A DNA stretch of 64,000 bases. Origin: Nitrosopumilus oxyclinae. Lineage in GTDB: Archaea > Thermoproteota > Nitrososphaeria > Nitrososphaerales > Nitrosopumilaceae. How positions within the stretch are numbered: position 1 is the stretch's first letter; the number at the start of each line of letters is the position of its first letter. Below are positions 8,884-17,565 of the stretch, one piece after another. The translations under genes and the position numbers were made by a program. A model generated the notes under the pieces. The model had not been told where the DNA came from and did not search any database. It saw only the letters and a program-made list of their open reading frames with translations. The stretch is from the NCBI RefSeq assembly GCF_013407165.1, contig NZ_CP026994.1, forward strand, positions 124,001 through 188,000, given 5' to 3'.

Positions 8884-10056
8884 ATGCTTTTTAAGGAACA
8901 AAAAAAGTGTTACCTAGTATTGAGTTCTTCATTTGAAATAACAAAAAATTGGTTGCTAAATTCCGGAATTTTCACATCAGAACCATCAAATCCAAATTTT
9001 GGTGGAGTTCATTCTTTTTATGATGAAAAAAATAAAAAATTTGCATTTTTGTATCCAGAGATAACTGGATATTATGCAAGTACAATGAGATTTCTATATG
9101 AAAATGAAAAAAATGAAAAATATCTTAATTTTGCAAAAGCCTCATGTGATTGGTTAATTGATTTATATGAAAAATTTGGAGGAATAATACAAGGAATTTC
9201 ACCTGAAGGAATTACTAAAAAATATGTTTATTCTTTTGATACTGCAATTTGTTCAAAAGGACTATTGGATTGCTATATCATTTCAAAAGACAATAAATTT
9301 CTTGAATATGCACAAAAATTGAATAATTGGATTTTAACTAATACTCTTGAAAATGATGGTAGCATTAAACCAGTGAAGAATTTAGAAACTAACCAATTTG
9401 AAATTGATGATAAAGTTTGGTATAAAAAATCTGGCTGTTTACATATTAAATTAACAATCCCATTATTGCAACTTTATAAAATTACAAATGATGAAACTTC
9501 GTTAAATGCAGCAAAAAAAATTGCAAATTCTATAATTAATTTTCAACAATCTGATGGCAGTATTTTACTTCATCAAAATAACAAAGTAGTAAATCTTCAT
9601 ACAATGTTGTATGCACTTGAAGGATTAATCCATGCGTATAATGTCACAAGAGATGAAAACTATCTAAACTGTTGTAAAAAAGCTGTTAATTGGTGTGAAA
9701 ATCAAATTCAATCTGATGGCAGTATTGATTTGTGGTTTAATTCTCGATATCATTCAAAATCAAGCTATCCTATTGCTCAATTAATCAGATTAAAAATTCT
9801 TTTAGCAAAATTGGAACAAAAAAATCTTGATCAAATAACTAAAAAATTACAATTATTTTTACTTACTTTACAGGCACAAAATACAGATAAATCTATCAAT
9901 GGAGGATTTTATGAAGAATTTGGAAAAACTATTTTTGGATGGAAGAAAAATCTAAAAGTAAATTCATGGGCATCAATGTTTTCTTTACAAGCATTATTTT
10001 GGTTTGAAAATTTTTCAGAAATAAATTTTGAAAAGGAAGTTGAATTACTTTATTAG
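8884..10056 (+). CDS. Predicted alpha/alpha-toroid protein, possible glycan epimerase or hydrolase
   Basis: A 390-residue protein made of repeated helical hairpins, each with a D/G-rich turn: QQSDGSILL and IQSDGSIDLWF mark successive repeats, and GGFYEEFGKTIFGWKK closes the fold. This pattern is typical of six-hairpin (alpha/alpha)6 toroids, a group including D-glucuronyl C5-epimerases, N-acylglucosamine 2-epimerases and unsaturated glucuronyl hydrolases. No signal peptide is evident, so it may act on lipid-linked sugars in the cytoplasm. Given the nearby uronic acid genes, a C5-epimerase-like role is possible but not shown. The start at 8884 is seven bases from the divergent gene and may be too early. 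Confidence 0.6.
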   Translation: MLFKEQKKCYLVLSSSFEITKNWLLNSGIFTSEPSNPNFGGVHSFYDEKNKKFAFLYPEITGYYASTMRFLYENEKNEKYLNFAKASCDWLIDLYEKFGGIIQGISPEGITKKYVYSFDTAICSKGLLDCYIISKDNKFLEYAQKLNNWILTNTLENDGSIKPVKNLETNQFEIDDKVWYKKSGCLHIKLTIPLLQLYKITNDETSLNAAKKIANSIINFQQSDGSILLHQNNKVVNLHTMLYALEGLIHAYNVTRDENYLNCCKKAVNWCENQIQSDGSIDLWFNSRYHSKSSYPIAQLIRLKILLAKLEQKNLDQITKKLQLFLLTLQAQNTDKSINGGFYEEFGKTIFGWKKNLKVNSWASMFSLQALFWFENFSEINFEKEVELLY

Positions 10057-10060
10057 GATG

Positions 10061-11428
10061 CTAATTTCCTAAAAAGTCTAATTGAGACTTTGATTGAGGA
10101 TTTTTTTGTAATTTACTTTGACAATCATAGATAAAAGGAATTACTGAATTATCATAAATTTCTTTAATTCTTGTTTTAGATTCATCATGATGTTGAACTA
10201 CGCATAAACAACTAATTTCTTTTATTGATTCATCATCTATATTTTTCAAGTTTTTAAAATTTAATTCTGATATATGGTTTTCAATTAAATATTTTTTAGA
10301 CAAATTAGAATCAAAAAATGGATCATGTCCATAAACAATAAATCCACGTTTTTTCATTTCTTGAATTATTTTAAAACTTGGGGAATCCCTCATATCTTCT
10401 ACATTTGCTTTGTATGCTAAACCACATACAAGAACAATTTTTTTTAACCCCATTGCATTTATTTTATTTTCAATTGAATTGCAAATGTATTTTGGCATAT
10501 ACTCATTAATTTTTAATGCATGTTCAATAGTTTCAAAATTTGAATTTCTTTTTTTTGCCGATTCAAGTAAGAATCTAGGATCTTTAGGAATACAATGACC
10601 TCCTGCCCCTGCTCCTGGATAATGTGCTAAAAATCCAAATGGTTTTGTTGCAGCGGCATCAATTACTTCTTTCACATTTACCCCTAAACTATCACAAAGA
10701 ATTGCTAGTTCATTTACGAGTGTGATGTTTACTAAACGAAATGCATTTTCAAAAGATTTGACTATTTCTGCAACTTTATGAGTTGAAACTCTTAACAAAT
10801 TACCTTGATTTACATTTTCATAGATTTTTTTTGCAATTTTAAAAGTTAGATCATCTGAACAATAAATGACTCTGGGAATATTTTCAACTCCCCATTCTTT
10901 ATTTGCTGGATCAATTCGTTCAGGGCAAAAACATAATCCAAAATTATTTCCAACTTTAAATCCTTTAGATTCAATTATTTTTTGAACTTTTTCTGTAGTT
11001 CCTACTTCAATACTGCTTTCTAAAACTAACATATCTCCTGATTTGGCTTTTGAAAGAAATGAATTAACGGCAGATATTACAAAAATATCAGAATTTGTAT
11101 TTTTATCTGGTATTGGTGTTGGTACGCAGATAATACCGATCTTTGAATTAGAAGATTCTTCAGGATGTTTTTGTAATTTAATATTGGCATTCTCTCTACA
11201 TTTGAGGTATTCTGATTCTAAATTAATTTCAGAATCCATTAATTCATTATTTTCTAGTCTGTTAATTCTATCTGGATTGATATCTATGCCTATTATTTTT
11301 AAATCATTAGATGCAAGTCTTACAGTGAGTGGAAATCCCACATATCCTAAACCATAAATTTCAATACATGCAGATTTTAAATTAATTTGATCTAGTGTTT
11401 TTTCTAATGACATGATATTCTCTCTCAA
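10061..11428 (-). CDS. wecC: UDP-N-acetyl-mannosamine/UDP-sugar 6-dehydrogenase
   Basis: Two-step NAD-dependent oxidation of a UDP-sugar to its uronic acid. The Rossmann motif GLGYVGFPL is near 26, and the catalytic cysteine lies in AGAGGHCIPKDPRF near residue 276, with the C-terminal UDP-binding domain present (GLAYKANVEDMRDSP). At 455 residues it is full length. Because UDP-GlcNAc 2-epimerase (6667-7737) lies in the same cluster, UDP-ManNAcA is the likely product; UDP-GlcNAcA or UDP-GlcA are alternatives. Translation may begin at the second methionine (MSLEKT, position 11413) instead of MREN. A truncated relative is encoded at 26946-27764. Confidence 0.88.
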   Translation of the reverse strand: MRENIMSLEKTLDQINLKSACIEIYGLGYVGFPLTVRLASNDLKIIGIDINPDRINRLENNELMDSEINLESEYLKCRENANIKLQKHPEESSNSKIGIICVPTPIPDKNTNSDIFVISAVNSFLSKAKSGDMLVLESSIEVGTTEKVQKIIESKGFKVGNNFGLCFCPERIDPANKEWGVENIPRVIYCSDDLTFKIAKKIYENVNQGNLLRVSTHKVAEIVKSFENAFRLVNITLVNELAILCDSLGVNVKEVIDAAATKPFGFLAHYPGAGAGGHCIPKDPRFLLESAKKRNSNFETIEHALKINEYMPKYICNSIENKINAMGLKKIVLVCGLAYKANVEDMRDSPSFKIIQEMKKRGFIVYGHDPFFDSNLSKKYLIENHISELNFKNLKNIDDESIKEISCLCVVQHHDESKTRIKEIYDNSVIPFIYDCQSKLQKNPQSKSQLDFLGN

Positions 11429-11446
11429 TATTTTTGATATTAATTT

Positions 11447-12625
11447 TTAATTATTTCTTTCACGGCTGTTCATATGTTTGATTAATTCATTGTATATTTC
11501 AGCTTCTCTAGCCTCAATTCTTAATATATCGAATTCTTTTGATTTTTGAAGAGATTTTTTTGAAAGTTGTTCTTGGAGATTTTTGTCATCAAGTATCATT
11601 TTGAAATTATTTCCAAATGATATATTATCATTTTTAGAAAAAATAGCAACGTCTTCTAATCCTTCAGAATTACCTTTTTTGGGATGTGGAATTATAATAG
11701 GCAAACCTGCCGCCATTGCTTCAATTACTGGCATAGGGATACTTTCTATTTCTGAATTAAATGCTAAAGCAAATATTTTTGCCGATTTATAGTATTTCTG
11801 AATATTTTCATATAGAACTGATTTTTTTATGCTTACCTTGTTTTGAAGATCTAAATGTTTTATCAAATTATTTAATTCATCATATAGTTCCCCATTTCCA
11901 ATAATTAGTAAATGCCCATCTATTTTCTGCATAGATTTAATTAAGATTTTATGATTTTTTACAGGAGTTAAATTTCCCACAGATAAAATTAATGGTTGAG
12001 GAAGTGTATCTATGGATTCAGAATTAAAAAATCTATCACAATCCACTTTATTATGTAAAATTTCGGGTATTGTGGTGGAATGCTTCAAAACATAAGGTTC
12101 AATTATTTTATATACAATGGTAATTTTATTTGCAGATTTTAAAACAAATGGCTCAATAAATTTTTCAGTATATTTCAATTTTAAATATTTTTTAAAATCT
12201 TTCTTTTTTGCTAATTTTCTATTAGCATCATATTGTGTATGTAAAGATAAAAATAATGGAATTTTTAATTTTTGAGAACAATTTGCTGCTAACCATCCTT
12301 CAATTAATGGACTATATGCTCTTATGACGTTTGGATTGATCTCTTTAACAAGATTAATTATGCCACTTAAATTTTCTTTTTTATTTTTTAAATTAATTTT
12401 TCCAACACTGTGAATTTTTAATTTTGCAGTACCTACAATTTTCTGGATTTTTCCTTCATCAATATCTTTTTCAATTAATGATATACAATGAACTTCATCA
12501 AAAAAGTTTTTGGGATTAAAATATCTTTTTTTAATTTCTCCTTTTTTATAATAAGCAATTAGGGGATCATTTGGAAAAATACAAAGAATTCGTTTACTCA
12601 TCCTACAATAAATTATTGTATTCAT
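11447..12625 (-). CDS. GT4-family glycosyltransferase
   Basis: A 392-residue GT-B enzyme lying directly upstream of wecC on the same strand, 18 bases apart, probably co-transcribed. The C-terminal donor domain shows ILSVGNLTPVKNH, LLIIGNGELYDEL and the EX7E-containing segment IESIPMPVIEAMAAGLPII. The N-terminal domain has a less regular acceptor loop than its neighbours. Acceptor and donor sugars cannot be told from sequence. The start MNTIIYCRMSKR may be late by eight codons, with MSKR the alternative. Confidence 0.83.
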   Translation of the reverse strand: MNTIIYCRMSKRILCIFPNDPLIAYYKKGEIKKRYFNPKNFFDEVHCISLIEKDIDEGKIQKIVGTAKLKIHSVGKINLKNKKENLSGIINLVKEINPNVIRAYSPLIEGWLAANCSQKLKIPLFLSLHTQYDANRKLAKKKDFKKYLKLKYTEKFIEPFVLKSANKITIVYKIIEPYVLKHSTTIPEILHNKVDCDRFFNSESIDTLPQPLILSVGNLTPVKNHKILIKSMQKIDGHLLIIGNGELYDELNNLIKHLDLQNKVSIKKSVLYENIQKYYKSAKIFALAFNSEIESIPMPVIEAMAAGLPIIIPHPKKGNSEGLEDVAIFSKNDNISFGNNFKMILDDKNLQEQLSKKSLQKSKEFDILRIEAREAEIYNELIKHMNSRERNN

Positions 12626-12679
12626 TATTAAACCAAATGAGATTAATTTTCCTTCTAGGATTTACTATATTTTAGAATG

Positions 12680-12689
12680 TGTAGACAAA
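12680..12689. promoter_or_regulatory. TTGTAGACAA-like element, copy 2
   Basis: TGTAGACAA within GTGTAGACAA, nine of ten bases matching the consensus, lies between divergent genes starting at 12625 (minus) and 12791 (plus). It is followed by an A/T-rich stretch containing TTTTTAATAG that could be a TATA region. Confidence 0.4.
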
Positions 12690-12790
12690 TATTTTTAATA
12701 GATTTTATAACTTCATTAATTCATGTCAAATATAATTAGTCTTAACTATTCAAATATTTGCCAATTCTCTAAATTATTTCTTGGGAATAA

Positions 12791-13690
12791 GTGTTGAATA
12801 TGTATTCTGGAATAAATAATAGTAATAGAGAAAAAATTCGTGCATGTTTAGGTAATTCAAAACTCTATTCTGTAGCTAAACTGATACATAGTAAGTATGC
12901 AAAACTATCGTCAAATTATCATTCATTACCTGATTTTCTGATTATAGGTGCAGCAAAGTCTGGAACATCTTCTCTTTATGAATATCTAAATCAACATCCA
13001 TCAATTTTACCATGTGTAGTAAAAGAACCAAATTATTTTACTGCATATTATAATCGTGGATTGGATTGGTATAAATCCTGTTTTCCATTTAAAGCAAAAA
13101 GATTTTTTTGTCCAGAAAAAAAATTCCTTACTGGTGAAGCTACAGCTAGATATTATTGGTATCCATTTGCTCCAGAACGAGTCAAACAATTACTTCCTAA
13201 TTGTAAAATAATCCTTTTACTTCGGAATCCTGTTGAACGTAGTTATTCACATTATAAAATGAGATATAAAAATAAAATAATAGATCAAACTTTTGAACAA
13301 GAAATTCTTGATGAACCAAAACGTATTGAAGGTGAATGGGATAAAATGTTAAACGACGAAAATTACTTTAGCTTTAAATTTAATTCTAATGGATATTTGA
13401 CAAAAGGTCTATACATTAATTACATTACAAAATGGTTTGAATTATTTCCAAAAAAACAAATTTTAGTTATCAAAGCTGAGGATTTTTTTTCAAATCCAGA
13501 GAAAATAACTAATGAAACACTAGAATTTCTTGGTTTACCATCCATTAAATTAAAAAATTATGAAATTATGCGTAAAGGTTTAGATGATAAATTGACTTCT
13601 GACATTAGGAAAAAACTCATTGATTATTTCAAGCCTTATAATCAAAAACTCTATGATTTCTTGAATGTTGATTTTGGATGGGATAAATAG
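12791..13690 (+). CDS. PAPS-dependent sulfotransferase
   Basis: Transfers sulfate from PAPS to a hydroxyl, here probably on a surface glycan. The 299-residue protein has the 5'-phosphosulfate-binding loop GAAKSGTSS at 53-61 with its key lysine, a downstream KEPNYF segment and the 3'-phosphate-binding motif RNPVERSYSHY at 145-155. The closing segment KPYNQKLYDFLNVDFGW is shared with two other sulfotransferases in the cluster. The annotated GTG start gives MLNMYSG; an ATG three codons in (12800) is an alternative. Intact motifs suggest an active enzyme. Confidence 0.87.
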   Translation: MLNMYSGINNSNREKIRACLGNSKLYSVAKLIHSKYAKLSSNYHSLPDFLIIGAAKSGTSSLYEYLNQHPSILPCVVKEPNYFTAYYNRGLDWYKSCFPFKAKRFFCPEKKFLTGEATARYYWYPFAPERVKQLLPNCKIILLLRNPVERSYSHYKMRYKNKIIDQTFEQEILDEPKRIEGEWDKMLNDENYFSFKFNSNGYLTKGLYINYITKWFELFPKKQILVIKAEDFFSNPEKITNETLEFLGLPSIKLKNYEIMRKGLDDKLTSDIRKKLIDYFKPYNQKLYDFLNVDFGWDK

Positions 13691-13732
13691 TGATTTAATG
13701 TTGTTTGACTTTGTTTTAAAATTAATTAAGAT

Positions 13733-14887
13733 ATGACTTTACCCTTGTATATTTTTGTTATATGGGAAAATGGAAGAAGTAAAGAGAATTTTCTTTTGGA
13801 AGAAATTAAAAAAAAATTCATTATAAGAGATGTTTATGAAATTAAATGGGCTACAAAAAATTTTTCTGATAATATGAAGCGATTTTATGGTCCAAAATTA
13901 GGTAATGTATTAACAAAAACTAGTGATTGTGGTACTGGTCCTCTACTTCTTATCGTAATATCAGATCCTAACCCTAAATTTGGAAAAAGAAGAACATCAA
14001 ATGGGATGGAATTAGTAAATATCAATCTTTTTGATAATAAGAAATTGTATAGAAAATTAACTGGAGTGGGATATGCTATTCATAGTAGTATTACTGACAA
14101 AGAAACTAATGATGATCTTACAATGTTGTTAGGAAAGAATGTTAGTGATCTCTCAAAAAACCTCCCTAAAAATTGGGATGGTAAAATAAAAAAATTGGAA
14201 TCAGATCTAATTGGCCAAAATGAATGGAAAGACATGAATCAACTATTCTATGTTTTAAACTCCACAACAAATTATGTTGTATTAAGAAATTTCGAAAAAC
14301 TACCTGAAAACTATCAAAATTATGATCATAATGATATTGATATTTTAACTGATGATTTTTTGCGAATTCCATACATTGCAAATGGAGGCAAATCATCATT
14401 TAATAAAGAATTTCCACCATTTGTTAAGGTAGGAGGCAAATCAATAAAATTTGATTTTGGATATCCTGAAGATAATTATTTTGATAAAAAATGGGCATAT
14501 GATATTCTAAACAGACGAGTTTTTGAGCATGGGTTGTATATTCCATCTAAAGAAGATTATTTCTATAGTTTGTTTTATCATGCTGTATTTCATCAACAAA
14601 AAATCTCTGATGAATACAAAAATAAATTAACTAAACTTTCTATTGAACTTAAACTAAGTAAAATTAATTCTAGCATTTTTGATGATATTGAAGAATCAAA
14701 AAAATTTATAGAAAAATATATGAAAAATAAAGGTTATTTACACACATTTTCTAAAAAATATAGAATTTTTCATAATCCTGTTTTTAGATTAGTTAAAGTT
14801 GCAATACTTTTATGGAAAACACAAGGAATGAATTTTTTATTAACTGCGTCTAAAAATAAATTTAAAAAATTTATTAAATTTTCATAG
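13733..14887 (+). CDS. Two-part glycan-cluster protein with nucleotidyltransferase-like half
   Basis: A 384-residue protein. Residues 1-140 form a conserved-looking domain opening with LYIFVIWENGR and containing TKTSDCGTGPLLLIV and a histidine/NDD patch (HSSITDKETNDD). From about 165 onward there is a nucleotidyltransferase-like part: YDHNDIDILTDD resembles the metal-binding DxD of polymerase-beta-type nucleotidyltransferases, followed by SIKFDFGYP, and by DYFYSLFYHAVFHQ which resembles the C-terminal helix of uncharacterised nucleotidyltransferases in polysaccharide loci. A role in adding a phosphate-linked or nucleotidyl group to the glycan is inferred. I do not recognise a named family with certainty. 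Confidence 0.6.
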   Translation: MTLPLYIFVIWENGRSKENFLLEEIKKKFIIRDVYEIKWATKNFSDNMKRFYGPKLGNVLTKTSDCGTGPLLLIVISDPNPKFGKRRTSNGMELVNINLFDNKKLYRKLTGVGYAIHSSITDKETNDDLTMLLGKNVSDLSKNLPKNWDGKIKKLESDLIGQNEWKDMNQLFYVLNSTTNYVVLRNFEKLPENYQNYDHNDIDILTDDFLRIPYIANGGKSSFNKEFPPFVKVGGKSIKFDFGYPEDNYFDKKWAYDILNRRVFEHGLYIPSKEDYFYSLFYHAVFHQQKISDEYKNKLTKLSIELKLSKINSSIFDDIEESKKFIEKYMKNKGYLHTFSKKYRIFHNPVFRLVKVAILLWKTQGMNFLLTASKNKFKKFIKFS

Positions 14888-14905
14888 AAAAATATTATTC
14901 TTATT

Positions 14906-16417
14906 TCAAGATTTTTTATTTATTTTTCCAATAACTTCATTCAAAATTGCATTTACCAAGATTTTGGTTCTTTTGTCAATTAAATATGTAATACCTAGAT
15001 ATCCAACCATACTAACTATTCCATATGACAGTAGATGTGGTAAGAATTCATAGATGCTAATCTTATATTCTAAAAATTCTTCAATGAACATACTCATCAT
15101 TCCAAAAACTACGATGCTTGCAAGTAAATATTTCATGATACTAATTTTATCAATTTTTATTGTAAATGTGGTTTTTGTTAAATAAATCATGTAAAGTGTT
15201 ATTGGAATTTCAACAATCAAACTAACTAAGACCCAATAAAATACAAGCTCAATAGTAGAATTTGTTTGAAAAGATAAAATAAATAATAATAATATTAAAA
15301 CTCCAATGTAAACTCCTTGTTTGATATTATCTATTGTTGGAAATAACATAAGTTTACTTTTTAAATAATTTCTAGAGGAGATTAATTTTGGATCCTTATC
15401 GATCTTTTCCATTCCTAGATGTGTATCATAAAGTGCTTTGTTAATTGTAGTCAAAAATGCTCGAATGCTGATAACTATTACAATGGGGGCTGCAATCTCG
15501 TATATTGGATTTAACGCAAATAATGCAGGTCTTGCAAATGTAAAGGAAAATGCAATCAAAGGAAACGCAAAATATAATAATTTTATCAGGTTTTCTTGTA
15601 TGAATTCTTGTTTTTCACTTTGTAATAATTTTGGATAGAGTCCTTGATTAAATGATCTTACATGGTTTACCAAGAATCCAACTGTTCTTGCTGAAGTATA
15701 ATATGCGACACCTGTAACTGAGCCAGTCATTATAGAAAATATCGCTACATCAGATAATGCAAAAACTGCTGGTAGGGTCCTATACACCGGTAACCAAAAT
15801 AATTTAATCCATTTTTTTAGATATTTTATTTGAATCCTTGAACTTAAAATTTTTCTTGAAAAAAATACATGAACGCTAATTTTTATAATATATGCTACTG
15901 CTGATGCTAAAATAGCTCCTTCTACTCCAAAATTTAAAAAATAGACAAAAATTAGTCCTGAAGGTATCTTTGTTAATTCAAAAGCAAGAAATCCATAGCT
16001 TGCAGCTTGAGGTTTATGACCTAAATTAATTGCAACAGATGATTTCTCAAGAAAAAATAATGGAATTAAAACTGCTGCAAACAAAAGGACATCTACATTT
16101 GCATCTGATTGTATTCCTACGAAATAAGCTGCTAAAAGATAAATTATTAATCCTATTATACTAAGTGCACCACTAGAAAAAATAGCTGTGATAGCTGTCT
16201 TTTCACCTCTAGCTACTTCTCTTGTTACCCAATATGTTATAATTGGACTTATGATCATTGCATAAATTATTATCCCGTTTATCAACCCCCACGTTCCAAA
16301 TTCATCAATGGATAAGCTACGAGTAACAATTAATGTAAAAACTAAACCAGTGACAATACTAGTTAGATTAATTCCAAATGCAATAAGACCTGAATAGGTT
16401 ACTCTGATATCTGTCAA
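14906..16417 (-). CDS. Wzx-like polysaccharide flippase (MOP/MATE superfamily)
   Basis: A 503-residue polytopic membrane protein with about 12-14 hydrophobic helices and few charged residues outside short loops. The N-terminal segment GLVFTLIVTRSLSIDEFGTWG is a hallmark of the polysaccharide transporter (PST) branch of the MOP superfamily. It should flip the lipid-linked glycan across the cytoplasmic membrane. A longer hydrophilic insert around residues 325-355 is unusual but does not interrupt the frame. It sits in the middle of the glycosyltransferase cluster, which supports the assignment. Confidence 0.85.
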   Translation of the reverse strand: MTDIRVTYSGLIAFGINLTSIVTGLVFTLIVTRSLSIDEFGTWGLINGIIIYAMIISPIITYWVTREVARGEKTAITAIFSSGALSIIGLIIYLLAAYFVGIQSDANVDVLLFAAVLIPLFFLEKSSVAINLGHKPQAASYGFLAFELTKIPSGLIFVYFLNFGVEGAILASAVAYIIKISVHVFFSRKILSSRIQIKYLKKWIKLFWLPVYRTLPAVFALSDVAIFSIMTGSVTGVAYYTSARTVGFLVNHVRSFNQGLYPKLLQSEKQEFIQENLIKLLYFAFPLIAFSFTFARPALFALNPIYEIAAPIVIVISIRAFLTTINKALYDTHLGMEKIDKDPKLISSRNYLKSKLMLFPTIDNIKQGVYIGVLILLLFILSFQTNSTIELVFYWVLVSLIVEIPITLYMIYLTKTTFTIKIDKISIMKYLLASIVVFGMMSMFIEEFLEYKISIYEFLPHLLSYGIVSMVGYLGITYLIDKRTKILVNAILNEVIGKINKKS

Positions 16418-16520
16418 GATTCTAAATTATTTAATTTCATTGGTACACATGAATAATTGTATCTTTTAAAAACCTCTTTTTTCATTTGTTTATATTTTAT
16501 TTTAAAACTAATAGATTATT

Positions 16521-16530
16521 TTGTCTACAA
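16521..16530. promoter_or_regulatory. TTGTAGACAA element, copy 3 (exact, minus orientation)
   Basis: TTGTCTACAA, the exact reverse complement of the consensus, lies in the spacer between the flippase (starting at 16417, minus) and the FkbM methyltransferase (starting at 16612, plus), both outwardly transcribed. Confidence 0.45.
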
Positions 16531-16611
16531 ATTCTTTGTAATCACGTATAATCAAAAATGAATTCATCTAATTTATATGCAAAATTAAGATATTTGTAAT
16601 TAATTGAGAAT

Positions 16612-17565
16612 ATGAAAAAAAAAATCCATTCAATTAAAAAGGCATATTCATCATTTAATCAATATCGTGAAAGGTATGGATTTAATGTTGCATTCAGAGT
16701 TTTTCAACATTATGTTTTTCGTCTAATAAAGAGTGGTCAAAATAATCTAAATGAATCTACAATTACAATCAACGGAAGTAAAATGATCATGATTCCTAAT
16801 GATCCTGGAATTTCTACAGAATTATCCATATTCAAATGTCATGAACCAATTAACACACAAATCATTTCAAGAATTTTAAAAAAAGGAATGACATGTTTAG
16901 ACATAGGAGGAAATATCGGATATTATGTATTGTTGGAGAGAAAACTAGTAGGTGATGAAGGAAAAATTATTGTATTTGAGCCTTTACCAAGAAATTATCA
17001 ATATTTAGAAAAAAATATTCGACTTCAAAATGTCAAAAATATATCTGCATACAATTTTGCTTGTGGTGATAAAGAGGGTAAGGCTACTTTTTTCATCAAT
17101 AAAAAGTCAAATGGCTGTAAAGTTATTGCCGAGGGTGTATCTCCACCTGATCCTTCACTTGGCACATTAACTGAGGTTCCAATAAAAATCCTAGATCCTT
17201 TCATTGAGGAATTAAAATTAGAACAAGTTGATTTTATTAGAATGGATTCTGAAGGATACGAACTTCATATACTCAAAGGTTTAAGAAGAACTCTTCAAAA
17301 ATTTAAGCCTATTATCTCAATAGAACTCCATCGAAGACAACTAGGAATTGATGGAACTCGTGAATTTTTTGAATTGATGAAAGATTTAGATTATAAAATA
17401 GAATCTTATGTTTCACGTGATTTAGATATCCCAATAATTGGTAACATAAACTACGTCCAAAAACCTACTTTAGATGAATTAATGAAAATGAATGAAACTG
17501 GAGAAGTTGGAAGCTATCTAATGCTTAATCTTGTAAATAATTCAAAAGAAAGTGATAAACAATGA
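16612..17565 (+). CDS. FkbM-family methyltransferase
   Basis: SAM-dependent O-methyltransferase of 317 residues. Motif I is DIGGNIGYY near 97, followed by VFEPLPRNYQYLEKN (motif II of the FkbM family) and FIRMDSEGYELHILKG, the acidic/substrate motif. The N-terminal 60 residues are basic and family-variable. FkbM enzymes methylate sugars or macrolides; in this cluster the acceptor is probably a glycan hydroxyl. The stop overlaps the ATG of the next gene (ATGA at 17562-17565), implying translational coupling with the methyltransferase-sulfotransferase fusion. Confidence 0.85.
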   Translation: MKKKIHSIKKAYSSFNQYRERYGFNVAFRVFQHYVFRLIKSGQNNLNESTITINGSKMIMIPNDPGISTELSIFKCHEPINTQIISRILKKGMTCLDIGGNIGYYVLLERKLVGDEGKIIVFEPLPRNYQYLEKNIRLQNVKNISAYNFACGDKEGKATFFINKKSNGCKVIAEGVSPPDPSLGTLTEVPIKILDPFIEELKLEQVDFIRMDSEGYELHILKGLRRTLQKFKPIISIELHRRQLGIDGTREFFELMKDLDYKIESYVSRDLDIPIIGNINYVQKPTLDELMKMNETGEVGSYLMLNLVNNSKESDKQ

